From: Shewanella seohaensis
Lineage (GTDB): Bacteria > Pseudomonadota > Gammaproteobacteria > Enterobacterales > Shewanellaceae
Direction: 5' to 3'
Assembly (NCBI RefSeq): GCF_025449215.1
Contig: NZ_CP104900.1
Coordinates: forward strand, 2,294,001-2,358,000
DNA length: 64,000 bases
The stretch's first letter is position 1; each line of letters opens with the position of its first letter. A program made the position numbers and the translations under genes. Below are positions 55,781-64,000 of the stretch, in pieces. The notes under the pieces are model-generated. The model made no database searches, was not told the origin of the DNA, and saw only the letters and a list, made by a program, of their open reading frames with translations.

Positions 55781-56526
55781 ATGAAAGTGTCAGTGAGTCA
55801 TTCAAGCCAACGAAAATATGATTTAGTGATTTTTGATTGGGATGGCACGTTAATGGATTCCATCGGTAAAATCATTGTTTGTATTGAGAATATGGCTAGG
55901 GCGCTGGCGCTACCAGTGCCTGCTGAGGCGGATATTCGCAATGTGATTGGCTTGTCGATGACGCAGGCGTTACAGGTGTTATTTCCCGAAGGTTTGACTT
56001 CAGTGCCGCCGCGTAACGGATCTGCAAGCAGCGCAGCACAAGCGGGGGCGACTCAAGCGCTTGTTGGCACTGATGATTGCTATATTAAGATGCGCGCTGA
56101 GTTTAAGACGCAGTATTTGCACCTTGATACCACGCCGACGCCGATTTTTAACCAAGCCCCCAACTACTCGAATCATTATCAACAGCAGGATATCAACTTG
56201 CTGTCGCAACGGGTAAGGCGAGAGCAGGCTTAGTGCGCGTGTGGGAGCAATCCGGCTTAGGTCACTACTTTATTGCTTCGCGCTGCGCCGATGAGGCGCA
56301 GAGTAAACCTCACCCAGAAATGATCTTAAGTTTGCTGCAGGAGTTAGGTGTTCCGCCTGAACGCGCCTTGATGGTCGGAGACTCTTTGTTGGATTTAACC
56401 ATGGCGGCGAATGCGGGTATCGACGGTGTGGGTGTCACTTACGGCGCTCATAGAGAAGAAATGCTCAAGCAAGCTAATCCCATCGCCTTAATTGATTCCC
56501 CTGAAAAACTCTTGCTGCATTTATAG
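55781..56526 (+). pseudogene. HAD family hydrolase (phosphoglycolate phosphatase-like), frameshifted
   Basis: The frame from ATG 55781 has motif I DWDGTLMDS and runs to 56233; a second frame ends at 56526 with KPHPEMILSLL and MVGDSLLDLTMAANAG (motif IV). Adding one C to the C5 run at 56157-56161 joins them through NQAPQLLESLSTAGYQLAVATGKARAGL (motif II region) into about 248 residues. A small Ser/Ala/Gly-rich insert (NGSASSAAQAG) lies in the cap. HAD-IA phosphatases of this type act on small phosphorylated molecules. Probable sequencing undercall. Confidence 0.82.
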
Positions 56527-56688
56527 TGATTGACTCATCAGCGCCGATTAATGAAGAATGCTGAGCTGAATCGCTAATAACCTAAGTGCTTGTTGAGTTA
56601 TCTAGGCAAGCGATTATGGATAACAGTGCCATCTCGCTTGCCCATCTCGAACCGCACTTACGTCAGCCACCTTAATAACCACTTCACA

Positions 56689-57276
56689 CTAGTCGGCTAA
56701 GACATCGATTCCATGATTGAGCAGCATTTCAGTTAACAGTATTAAGGGCAGCCCAATCAGGGTGTTAGGATCTCGGCCCTCTAAGCGAGTAAACAAAGCA
56801 ATCCCTAAACCTTCACTCTTAAAGCTACCCGCACAATAAAAAGGTTGCTCTTTATCGACATAAGCGGCGATTTGCGCGGCCGTCAGCTGACGAAAATGCA
56901 CGGTGAAAGGTTCGACCTGAGCCGTCACTTCTCCAGTCTTAGCATGGTAGAGCGCAAGACCCGTATAAAAGGTAATAGCTTTGCCCGAGGCTTGGCTGAG
57001 TTGCTTAATCGCATTGTCTCGATTTAATGGCTTACCAATAATCTTGCCGTCAATCACAGCGACCTGATCTGAGCCTATAATTAATCCATGTGGAAAATGG
57101 CTTGCACCTGCCTTGGCCTTAGCTTTTGCGAGTCGTAAGACTAAGTCTTGGGCGGACTCATTTGCCATGGGGCTTTCATCGATATCCGGATTGCAAGTCT
57201 CAAAGGCTAAGCCTAACTTTTGCAATAGTGCTTGTCGGTAAACAGAGGTAGAAGCGAGGATTAACTGGGGCGTCAT
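56689..57276 (-). CDS. yceF: Maf-like nucleotide pyrophosphatase YceF
   Basis: A 195-residue Maf-family enzyme (7-methyl-GTP pyrophosphatase type) with [15 protein letters not shown], the conserved [18 protein letters not shown] and [15 protein letters not shown]. It removes non-canonical nucleotides. It is divergent from yceD, as in E. coli, which favours YceF over other Maf members. Confidence 0.9.
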   Translation of the reverse strand: MTPQLILASTSVYRQALLQKLGLAFETCNPDIDESPMANESAQDLVLRLAKAKAKAGASHFPHGLIIGSDQVAVIDGKIIGKPLNRDNAIKQLSQASGKAITFYTGLALYHAKTGEVTAQVEPFTVHFRQLTAAQIAAYVDKEQPFYCAGSFKSEGLGIALFTRLEGRDPNTLIGLPLILLTEMLLNHGIDVLAD

Positions 57277-57524
57277 CGGTAAAAATCCATAAGAAAACCT
57301 GACTTATTGTCGCTAATCGTCACGCTTGAATGCAAGCGAGTGGTGGCAGATCGCATGACTTTAGGGCGGTAATCGGGGATTCTTACGATGAGTGCGGCTA
57401 TTTTAGACGGCTTACGCTTGTGCGCCGCCCCGTGCTTGGGTAAAATTTCGCTTCCGTTAATTTCAATGTTGGGGCTAGAGAATCACTTAAGTCGCAAACT
57501 GGGACTTAAGTTAGAAATTTTTCT

Positions 57525-57551
57525 TTGACTCTAGCGTTTTCAAACTATAAT
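57525..57551 (+). promoter_or_regulatory. Sigma70 promoter of the yceD-rpmF-fab cluster
   Basis: TTGACT (57525-57530; or TTTGAC one base earlier), 15-16 bases, TATAAT (57546-57551). The expected transcription start is near 57558, only about five bases before the yceD ATG. Confidence 0.72.
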
Positions 57552-57562
57552 ATGCGCGCCTT

Positions 57563-58087
57563 ATGCAAACAGTAAAGATACCGGTTTCAATTGATCCTAT
57601 ACGCGCCGCCTCGAGCCGTTCTACCTATGAGGGGATAGTGCCAGGGCAGCAATTGAAAAGATTAAATGAGTTATGTGCCGGCGACTGTTCCGATGTGGCA
57701 GTGTCGCTTGAATGTGGTGTGGATATACAGGGGATAGTCTACCTGAAAGGGAAGGCTGTGACGGAGCTCACTCTGAATTGTCAACGTTGCATGACGCTAT
57801 TTACCACTGAGGTTACGGTCGACTTTTGTTTCGGTCCTTGCGGGTCTGAGGCAGAAATCGATGAGCTCCCGGATGCGTATGACCCTATTGAGTGCAATGA
57901 GATAGGTGAAATTCGTCTGCATCAATTGATTGAAGATGAATTGATAGTAGCTATGCCTATCATCCCGATGCATGAAGAAACTGATTGCAACATCGGGTCA
58001 ATGGACATAGTGGTAGGCGAGATTGAACCCGCTCAAGAGGAGCGTCCAAATCCGTTTGCAGTGTTAGAAAAACTGAAGAGCAAGTAA
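57563..58087 (+). CDS. yceD: YceD family protein (DUF177), rRNA-linked
   Basis: A 174-residue acidic protein that begins MQTVKIPVSIDPIRAA, matching the E. coli YceD start. The conserved LNCQRCMTLF and CNEIGEIRLHQLIEDELIVAMPIIPMH are present, ending with PNPFAVLEKLKSK. YceD homologues are tied to 23S rRNA accumulation. No Shine-Dalgarno precedes the ATG. It is followed by rpmF after 17 bases, as in most bacteria. Confidence 0.88.
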   Translation: MQTVKIPVSIDPIRAASSRSTYEGIVPGQQLKRLNELCAGDCSDVAVSLECGVDIQGIVYLKGKAVTELTLNCQRCMTLFTTEVTVDFCFGPCGSEAEIDELPDAYDPIECNEIGEIRLHQLIEDELIVAMPIIPMHEETDCNIGSMDIVVGEIEPAQEERPNPFAVLEKLKSK

Positions 58088-58104
58088 TCTAGGAGACAGG
58101 TCAA

Positions 58105-58275
58105 ATGGCTGTACAACAGAATAAAAAATCTCGTTCAAAGCGCGGTATGCGCCGTTCACACGATGCATTGAGCACTGCTCAACTGTCTGTGGATGCAACG
58201 AGTGGTGAAATCCATATGCGTCACAACGTGACTGCAGACGGTTTCTACCGCGGTCAAAAGGTTATCAACAAGTAA
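58105..58275 (+). CDS. rpmF: 50S ribosomal protein L32
   Basis: A 56-residue protein: [20 protein letters not shown] at the N-terminus and [11 protein letters not shown] at the end. Start ATG 58105 has AGGAGA eight bases before. It sits between yceD and plsX, the conserved place for L32. This L32 lacks the zinc-binding cysteine pairs, as in many proteobacteria. Confidence 0.96.
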   Translation: MAVQQNKKSRSKRGMRRSHDALSTAQLSVDATSGEIHMRHNVTADGFYRGQKVINK

Positions 58276-58285
58276 TCTGTTGATA
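58263..58285 (+). promoter_or_regulatory. Small hairpin over the rpmF stop, next to the plsX start
   Basis: A perfect 7-bp stem TATCAAC / GTTGATA with a 9-base loop containing the rpmF stop, ending four bases before the plsX ATG. plsX has no clear Shine-Dalgarno, so translating ribosomes finishing rpmF may open the site. Confidence 0.4.
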
Positions 58286-58289
58286 GCTA

Positions 58290-59318
58290 ATGACTAATCT
58301 GACGCTTGCGTTAGATGCGATGGGGGGCGATCATGGCCCCCACGTCACAGTGCCTGCAACCTTGCAGGCACTAAAATCTCACTCTTCTCTTAAAATTATT
58401 TTAGTCGGCGATAAGACTGAAATTGATGTCTATCTGCGTCAAGCAGAACAACTGTTACTCTCACGTATTGAAGTCATTCACACCGATGAAGTGGTGAGCA
58501 TGTCCGATAGACCCGTGCACGCTTTGCGTACCCGCAAGAATAGTTCGATGCGCTTGTCGATTGAGCTGGTGCGTGACGGACGAGCGGCGGCGTGTGTGAG
58601 TGCGGGCAATACTGGTGCCTTAATGGCCATGGCCAAGGTGTTATTAAAAACCTTGCCCGGCGTAGACAGACCCGCGTTGGTCAGTTGCTTACCCTCGGTC
58701 ACGCAAAAGCCAGTTTATTTATTGGACTTAGGTGCCAATATCTCCTGCGATTCAGAAACGCTTTTCCAATTTGCCGTGATGGGCTCTGTGCTGTGTGAGG
58801 CGGTGGATAAAAAATCCCGCCCTAAAGTTGCACTCCTTAATGTGGGCACAGAAGAAATCAAAGGCAACGATCAGGTTCAACAAGCGGCGCAAATACTGCA
58901 AAACACCGATCAGATTAATTACACCGGCTTTATCGAAGGTGATGAAATCTATTCTGGGAATGTTGATGTGATCGTTTGTGATGGTTTTGTGGGTAACATC
59001 ACGCTCAAAACCTCTGAAGGCATTGCCAAGTTATTGGTCCATCAGTTAAAACGTGGCCTAACCCAAGGTTTCTTCGTGCGTTTTTTGGCAAAACTCATCG
59101 CCCCACGCATTCAGGCGGTCCTCAGCCAGATGAACCCCGACCACTATAACGGAGCAAGTCTGATAGGATTGCGCGGCATTGTAGTAAAAAGTCATGGAAG
59201 TGCGGATGAACCTGCCTATTTACAAGCAATTAGTTTGGCAGTGACCGAAGCACAACGTCGACTCCCTAAGATGATAAAAGAACGTTTGGAGTCGATCCTT
59301 TTAGACATAAATAACTGA
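58290..59318 (+). CDS. plsX: Phosphate acyltransferase PlsX
   Basis: A 342-residue enzyme that turns acyl-ACP into acyl-phosphate for phospholipid synthesis. [19 protein letters not shown] at the start, [27 protein letters not shown] and [15 protein letters not shown] are family blocks. It ends 9 bases before fabH. Confidence 0.95.
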   Translation: MTNLTLALDAMGGDHGPHVTVPATLQALKSHSSLKIILVGDKTEIDVYLRQAEQLLLSRIEVIHTDEVVSMSDRPVHALRTRKNSSMRLSIELVRDGRAAACVSAGNTGALMAMAKVLLKTLPGVDRPALVSCLPSVTQKPVYLLDLGANISCDSETLFQFAVMGSVLCEAVDKKSRPKVALLNVGTEEIKGNDQVQQAAQILQNTDQINYTGFIEGDEIYSGNVDVIVCDGFVGNITLKTSEGIAKLLVHQLKRGLTQGFFVRFLAKLIAPRIQAVLSQMNPDHYNGASLIGLRGIVVKSHGSADEPAYLQAISLAVTEAQRRLPKMIKERLESILLDINN

Positions 59319-59327
59319 TTCCTCCTT

Positions 59328-60286
59328 ATGTATACAAAAATTCTCGGAACTGGTAGTTATTTGCCAGCGCAAGTCCGTAGCAATCAAGATCTGGAAAAGA
59401 TGGTGGATACCAATGACCAGTGGATTGTTGAACGTACCGGTATTTCAGAGCGTCGCATCGCGGCGCAAGACGAAACTGTCTCAACTATGGGCTATCAGGC
59501 GGCATTAAAGGCGCTCGAGATGGCCGGCATAGAAGCATCAGAGTTAGATATGATCATTTGTGGCACCACCAGTGCGGCAAATGCGTTCCCTGCGGCGGCC
59601 TGTGAAATCCAAGCCATGCTCGGCGTACATACCATTCCAGCCTTTGATATTGCGGCGGCTTGTTCAGGTTTTGTGTATGCCTTATCCGTGGCGGACCAAT
59701 TCGTTAAAAATGGTACCGCGAAAAAAGTATTAGTGATTGGTGCTGACGTATTATCCCGTCTGTGTGAGCCAGAAGACCGTACTACTATCATTCTGTTTGG
59801 GGATGGTGCAGGTGCTGCGGTTATCGGCGCTTCCGATGAGCCAGGGATTATTTCAACCCATATTTATGCCGATGGTCGTCAAGGTGACTTACTCAAGTGT
59901 GCCTTCCCACCTCGTCAGGGGAGACCTCTGAAGCGGTTGGCTTTATGACCATGAAAGGTAATGACGTCTTTAAAGTGGCGGTGACTCAGTTATCCCATGT
60001 CGTTACTGAAACATTGCGCCTGAATAATATCGATAAGTCGGAAATCGACTGGTTGGTTCCCCATCAGGCTAACTTCCGCATTATTAATGCCACGGCGAAA
60101 AAGCTAGATATGAGCTTAGATAAAGTGGTGTTAACCCTTGCTAAACACGGTAATACCTCGGCGGCGTCGGTACCGATTGCCTTAGACGAAGCTGTGCGTG
60201 ATGGCCGGATCCAACGTGGCCAGCTATTGCTACTTGAAGCCTTTGGTGCCGGTTTTGCGTGGGGCAGTGCGCTCGTCCGTTTTTAA
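59328..60286 (+). pseudogene. fabH: 3-oxoacyl-ACP synthase III FabH, frameshifted
   Basis: FabH starts fatty-acid synthesis by condensing acetyl-CoA with malonyl-ACP. The first frame contains catalytic C112 (DIAAACSGF); after about residue 197 it goes out of frame. The second frame carries the His of PHQANFRI and the Asn of KHGNTSAAS. Adding one G to the G4 run at 59918-59921 joins them ([16 protein letters not shown]) into about 319 residues, close to the E. coli 317. The enzyme is important for growth, so an error in sequence is far more likely than a real break. Confidence 0.92.
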
Positions 60287-60318
60287 CCGTATCTGGATAC
60301 GACTAAATTCCTAATTAT

Positions 60319-60348
60319 CGTTATCTTGGTTTGCTGTCCAAGATAACG
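60319..60348 (+). terminator. Hairpin between fabH and fabD
   Basis: A perfect 11-bp stem CGTTATCTTGG / CCAAGATAACG with an 8-base loop. No T run, so it may slow or process rather than end the transcript. Confidence 0.5.
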
Positions 60349-60390
60349 GTTTAGTGTTCAATAAATTAAGTTCGCCATAGGTAATTTGAT

Positions 60391-61317
60391 ATGGAAAATG
60401 TTGCTTTTGTATTCCCAGGCCAAGGTTCACAGGCTCTAGGCATGTTAGCCGAGCTGGCTGGTGCACAGCCGATTGTGGGACAAACCTTTGCCGAAGCGAG
60501 TGAGTTGTTAGGGTATGATCTGTGGGCATTAGTGCAAGACGGCCCCGTTGAAACCTTAAATGAAACCGATAAAACCCAACCTGCTTTATTAGCGGCAAGT
60601 GTGGCCATTTGGCGCGCTTACGTTGCTTCAGGTAAAGCTATGCCTGCGATGTTAGCGGGTCACAGTCTAGGTGAATATTCTGCATTAGTTTGTGCTGGTG
60701 TCATCGACTTTAAAGATGCGATCAAACTGGTTGAGCTACGTGGTCAACTGATGCAGCAAGCCGTGCCAGCGGGTACTGGTGCTATGTACGCGATTATCGG
60801 TCTTGATAATGACGGTATTGCTAATGCGTGTATTGAAGCTGCCCAAGGCGAAGTGGTGAGCCCAGTTAACTTCAACAGCCCAGGTCAAGTGGTTATCGCC
60901 GGTCAAAAAGAAGCGGTTGAACGTGCTGCTGCGGCCTGCAAAGCGGCGGGCGCCAAAATGGCGGTTGCCCTGCCTGTCAGCGTGCCATCACACTGCGCAT
61001 TAATGAAACCTGCTGCTGATAAACTAGCCCTTGCTTTAAACGATGTGCAGTTTAATGCGCCAAACATCACTGTTATCAATAACGTAGATGTGGCATCACC
61101 CACTGAGGTTGCCGACATTAAAGATGCGCTGGTTCGTCAACTGCATTGCCCAGTGCGCTGGAGCGAAACCGTTGAATTAATGGCCGAAAAAGGTATTACA
61201 CAGTTAGTTGAGTGTGGTCCTGGTAAAGTATTGACAGGTCTTGCGAAACGCATTAATAAATCTCTTTCTGCCCAAGCAGTTAATGACGTTGCATCCCTTG
61301 CCGCGTTAACTGAATAA
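60391..61317 (+). CDS. fabD: Malonyl-CoA:ACP transacylase FabD
   Basis: A 308-residue acyltransferase that loads malonyl onto ACP. It has FVFPGQGSQALGML at the start, nucleophile S92 in GHSLGEYSAL, and the catalytic-His region VPSHCALMKPAADKL. Length equals E. coli (309). Confidence 0.95.
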   Translation: MENVAFVFPGQGSQALGMLAELAGAQPIVGQTFAEASELLGYDLWALVQDGPVETLNETDKTQPALLAASVAIWRAYVASGKAMPAMLAGHSLGEYSALVCAGVIDFKDAIKLVELRGQLMQQAVPAGTGAMYAIIGLDNDGIANACIEAAQGEVVSPVNFNSPGQVVIAGQKEAVERAAAACKAAGAKMAVALPVSVPSHCALMKPAADKLALALNDVQFNAPNITVINNVDVASPTEVADIKDALVRQLHCPVRWSETVELMAEKGITQLVECGPGKVLTGLAKRINKSLSAQAVNDVASLAALTE

Positions 61318-61326
61318 GGAGTTTGT

Positions 61327-62073
61327 ATGAGTATCAATCTGAGTTTAGCGGGCAAAGTTGCCTTAGTGACAGGCGCGAGCCGTGGTATCGGCCGTGCGAT
61401 TGCTGAAACCTTAGTCGAAGCCGGTGCGATTGTGGTAGGAACTGCCACAAGTGAGAAGGGCGCCGCAGCAATTCAAGAATATCTGGGTGACAAAGGTTTT
61501 GGTTTAGTGCTTAATGTTACCGATAGTCAATCCGTCACCGATTTATTCGATTCGATCAAAGAAAAAGCGGGTGAAGTTGATATTCTAGTCAACAATGCGG
61601 GTATCACCCGTGATAACTTGCTGATGCGAATGAAAGATGATGAATGGAACGATATCATCGATACCAACCTGACATCATTGTTCAGACTATCAAAACCTGT
61701 GATGCGTACCATGATGAAAAAGCGCTTCGGCCGGATCATCAATATAGGTTCAGTGGTAGGCACTATGGGCAATGCAGGTCAAGTTAACTACTCGGCAGCA
61801 AAAGCTGGTTTGATTGGATTTACAAAATCTCTTGCAAGAGAGGTTGCATCTCGTCAAATAACAGTGAATGCTATTGCTCCTGGGTTTATCCAGACAGATA
61901 TGACGGATGAGCTGACGGAAGAGCAGCAAAAAGGTATTATGTCACAAGTTCCAATGGAAAGATTAGGGCAGCCGCAAGAGATTGCAAATGCTGTACTGTT
62001 TTTGGCATCGGATTCAGCGGCTTACATTACAGGGGAAACTCTGCATGTAAACGGCGGCATGTACATGGTTTAA
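61327..62073 (+). CDS. fabG: 3-oxoacyl-ACP reductase FabG
   Basis: A 248-residue NADPH-dependent short-chain dehydrogenase. TGASRGIGRAIA binds the cofactor, VNNAGITRD follows, and Y155/K159 lie in the YSAAK motif. AAGGAG precedes the ATG nine bases after the fabD stop. Confidence 0.95.
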   Translation: MSINLSLAGKVALVTGASRGIGRAIAETLVEAGAIVVGTATSEKGAAAIQEYLGDKGFGLVLNVTDSQSVTDLFDSIKEKAGEVDILVNNAGITRDNLLMRMKDDEWNDIIDTNLTSLFRLSKPVMRTMMKKRFGRIINIGSVVGTMGNAGQVNYSAAKAGLIGFTKSLAREVASRQITVNAIAPGFIQTDMTDELTEEQQKGIMSQVPMERLGQPQEIANAVLFLASDSAAYITGETLHVNGGMYMV

Positions 62074-62133
62074 GGGCGGATGGCAGGGATACTGTCGCAA
62101 CTGAGTAGTGATCTGTATCAATTGGTCGCTAAA

Positions 62134-62154
62134 TTTCGTGGTTAGACCACGAAA
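62134..62154 (+). promoter_or_regulatory. Small perfect hairpin in the fabG-acpP spacer
   Basis: TTTCGTGGT / ACCACGAAA, 9-bp arms with a 3-base loop. It lies in the 163-bp spacer where acpP is expected to have its own promoter; it may be an operator or an RNA structure. Confidence 0.4.
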
Positions 62155-62236
62155 ACTAAGCTTGCATTGTGTGCCAAATCTAATAAACTACTCGCAATCT
62201 TACGCAAGTGCGTAATTTGAATAGGAAAGAAAACTA

Positions 62237-62470
62237 ATGAGCAACATCGAAGAACGTGTAAAGAAAATCATTATCGAGCAACTGGGCGTTAAAGAAGAAG
62301 ACGTAAAACCAGCAGCATCTTTCGTTGACGACCTAGGTGCAGATTCTCTGGACACCGTTGAGTTGGTAATGGCTCTAGAAGAAGAGTTTGACACTGAGAT
62401 CCCTGATGAAGAAGCTGAAAAGATCACTACTGTTCAAGCAGCGATCGATTACGTTTCTAAGAATCAGTAA
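62237..62470 (+). CDS. acpP: Acyl carrier protein AcpP
   Basis: A 77-residue acidic carrier with phosphopantetheine site S37 in [16 protein letters not shown]. It carries acyl chains between Fab enzymes. AGGAAAG lies before the ATG; codon bias suggests very high expression. A strong terminator follows. Confidence 0.97.
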   Translation: MSNIEERVKKIIIEQLGVKEEDVKPAASFVDDLGADSLDTVELVMALEEEFDTEIPDEEAEKITTVQAAIDYVSKNQ

Positions 62471-62484
62471 TACTGAATTCTAGA

Positions 62485-62514
62485 GAACAGGCGGCAATTA
62501 TGCCGCCTGTTTTT
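62485..62514 (+). terminator. Terminator after acpP
   Basis: AACAGGCGGCA / TGCCGCCTGTT perfect stem with a short loop followed by T5-G-T4. Confidence 0.92.
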
Positions 62515-62677
62515 GTTTTAGCCCCGCCTCATTCTGCAATAGTGCCATTCAATCGTCTCTGGAACCTGTGCTGCATTTGTCCATGAGATGCTCGCCGCAG
62601 ATTGGCGAAGACTCTTTATGATAGAAACACCATTATCTGTCATAACCTTATCTATTTAGCATTAAAAGGTGACTGCC

Positions 62678-63916
62678 GTGTCTAAACGTCGTGTAGTGGT
62701 AACCGGTTTAGGGTTAGTAACTCCCGTGGGTAATACTGTCGATACTACTTGGAAGGCGCTGCTTTCGGGTAAGAGTGGTATCGCACCAATAACCAAATTT
62801 GATGCCAGCGAATTCACCACTCGTTTTAGCGGTTCAGTCAAAGATTTTGATGTTGAGCAGTACCTACCTAAGAAAGAGGCCCGTAAGATGGATCTCTTTA
62901 TTCAATACGGTATGGCGGCTGGCATCCAAGCTATCCAAGACTCGGGTCTGGATATGAGCAAAGAAAACCCAGGCCGCGTCGGTACCGCTATCGGTGCGGG
63001 CATGGGCGGTATGTGGCTGATTGAACAAAACCACAGCGCGCTATTAAGCGGTGGCCCTCGTAAAATTTCGCCTTTCTTCGTGCCAAGCACCATTATCAAC
63101 ATGATTGCCGGCCATTTATCGATTATGTACGGTATGACAGGTCCTAACTTTGCCGTCACGACCGCTTGTACTACTGGTGTGCACAACATCGGTTTTGCGG
63201 CGCGCACTATCGCCTATGGCGATGCTGACGTGATGGTTGCCGGTGGCGCTGAAGATGTGACTTGTCCATTAGGCGTTGGTGGTTTTGGCGCGGCCAAAGC
63301 CCTATCAACCCGTAATGATGACCCAACGGCGGCTAGCCGTCCGTGGGACAAAGACCGTGATGGTTTCGTCATCGGTGATGGCGCGGGTGTGATGGTGATG
63401 GAAGAATACGAACATGCTAAAGCGCGCGGTGCGACCATTTATGGCGAACTCGTTGGCTTTGGTATGAGCGGTGATGCGTTCCACATGACATCGCCTCCAA
63501 GCGATGGTGCGGGCGCTGCGGCGGCTATGGTTAATGCGGTGAATGATGCCAAGCTGCCATTTGAAAAAATTGGTTATATCAATGCGCACGGTACTTCAAC
63601 ACCTGCGGGCGATAAAGCCGAAGCGGCAGCGGTGAAATCTGTATTTGGCGACCACGCTTATAATCTGCTAGTTAGTTCGACTAAGTCTATGACGGGTCAC
63701 TTGCTGGGCGCTGCGGGTGCGGTTGAAGCGATTTTCACTTTGCTTGCGCTGCGCGATCAAGCCGTACCGCCGACCATCAACCTCGATAATCCAGACGAAG
63801 GTTGTGATTTAGACTTCGTGGCACACACTGCCCGCGATGTGAAGTTAGATTACGCCCTGTGTAACTCCTTCGGTTTCGGTGGCACTAACGGTTCATTGCT
63901 GTTTAAGAAAGTCTAA
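62678..63916 (+). CDS. fabF: 3-oxoacyl-ACP synthase II FabF
   Basis: A 412-residue elongation ketosynthase. The GTG at 62678 gives the E. coli-like start [12 protein letters not shown], with AAGG eight bases ahead; a GTG three codons earlier is also possible. Catalytic C164 ([10 protein letters not shown]), His in [11 protein letters not shown] and in [14 protein letters not shown]. FabF makes cis-vaccenate precursors and has a role in temperature control of lipid composition. Confidence 0.95.
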   Translation: MSKRRVVVTGLGLVTPVGNTVDTTWKALLSGKSGIAPITKFDASEFTTRFSGSVKDFDVEQYLPKKEARKMDLFIQYGMAAGIQAIQDSGLDMSKENPGRVGTAIGAGMGGMWLIEQNHSALLSGGPRKISPFFVPSTIINMIAGHLSIMYGMTGPNFAVTTACTTGVHNIGFAARTIAYGDADVMVAGGAEDVTCPLGVGGFGAAKALSTRNDDPTAASRPWDKDRDGFVIGDGAGVMVMEEYEHAKARGATIYGELVGFGMSGDAFHMTSPPSDGAGAAAAMVNAVNDAKLPFEKIGYINAHGTSTPAGDKAEAAAVKSVFGDHAYNLLVSSTKSMTGHLLGAAGAVEAIFTLLALRDQAVPPTINLDNPDEGCDLDFVAHTARDVKLDYALCNSFGFGGTNGSLLFKKV

Positions 63917-63933
63917 ATAGCGATAAGCTCGAT

Positions 63934-63963
63934 AAAAAATGCGCCTATGGGCGCATTTTTTAT
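63934..63963 (+). terminator. Terminator after fabF
   Basis: AAAAATGCGCC / GGGCGCATTTTT stem with a TAT loop; runs of A and T allow function in both directions. Confidence 0.9.
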
Positions 63964-64000
63964 GCTCGAATTGTGCCGAATATCACTTTCTAACATGCTG

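Noticed and set aside
1728..59921. Programmed ribosomal frameshifting in the eight broken genes
   Set aside because: No typical slippery heptamer with a downstream structure is seen, the genes are unrelated, and homologues are encoded in one frame.

Overview
The window reads as an ordinary piece of the main chromosome of a gammaproteobacterium, most likely a Shewanella. The main clues are the protein sequences (close to E. coli in fab, rne, rluC, nrdDG and msbA but with clear differences), the moderate GC content, and neighbourhoods I recall from Shewanella: nnrS, DUF2062, comEC, msbA, lpxK; and rne, rluC, HAD, yceF, yceD, rpmF, plsX, fabH, fabD, fabG, acpP, fabF. I see no rRNA, tRNA, CRISPR array, insertion sequence or prophage. 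The species assignment is inference, since no search was run.

Layout. 1-2410: end of an S4-domain gene, rraB, a LysR regulator and a broken TSUP permease. 2689-6944: sbcDC nuclease. 7202-13940: M23 peptidase, a Lys/Cys-rich unknown, a YgjP-like metallopeptidase, DUF3010, a DEAD-box helicase, a RssA-like patatin and an unknown. 14157-16961: anaerobic ribonucleotide reductase nrdD-nrdG behind an EtrA/FNR-like palindrome and two NrdR boxes. 17084-21837: YibL, ribA, a predicted outer-membrane protein, FlxA-like, a periplasmic sugar/sorbosone dehydrogenase-like protein and VF530. 21975-26008: a BtsS/BtsR-like two-component system with a short CstA/BtsT-like transporter. 26137-28604: YecH, a ribbon-helix-helix protein, a ParA ATPase, PilZ and PsiE. 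28753-36209: nnrS, DUF2062, comEC, msbA-lpxK-trm112. 36315-50718: lipoprotein, ECF-type permease, glutaredoxin, large DUF748 protein, VOC proteins, DUF445, cdd, sbcB, rlmA, cold-shock protein and SulP. 50864-63916: rne and rluC (divergent), HAD, yceF and the yceD-rpmF-plsX-fabHDG-acpP-fabF fatty-acid cluster.

The most striking global feature is that eight otherwise normal genes are broken, each by the apparent loss of one base inside a homopolymer (TSUP, 13246 gene, nrdD, parA, nnrS, VOC at 43281, HAD, fabH). Adding one identical base restores the family sequence every time. That points to systematic sequencing undercalls rather than real pseudogenes. I type these genes as pseudogene only because the sequence as given is broken; most are probably intact in the cell.

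The best regulatory finds are: a direct repeat ACCACTCA-N13-ACCACTTA upstream of the cstA-like gene, matching the recalled BtsR (YehT) target; a 21-bp palindrome between that repeat and the gene; two NrdR boxes 31 bp apart at nrdD; a palindrome between the lipoprotein and ECF-permease genes; and a strong promoter placed so close to yceD that its mRNA would be nearly leaderless. Four short tandem-repeat arrays (7, 8, 15 and 15 bp) lie in spacers; one starts in the last codon of rluC. The cluster most worth following as a possible undescribed module is PilZ-ParA-RHH (26673-28048).
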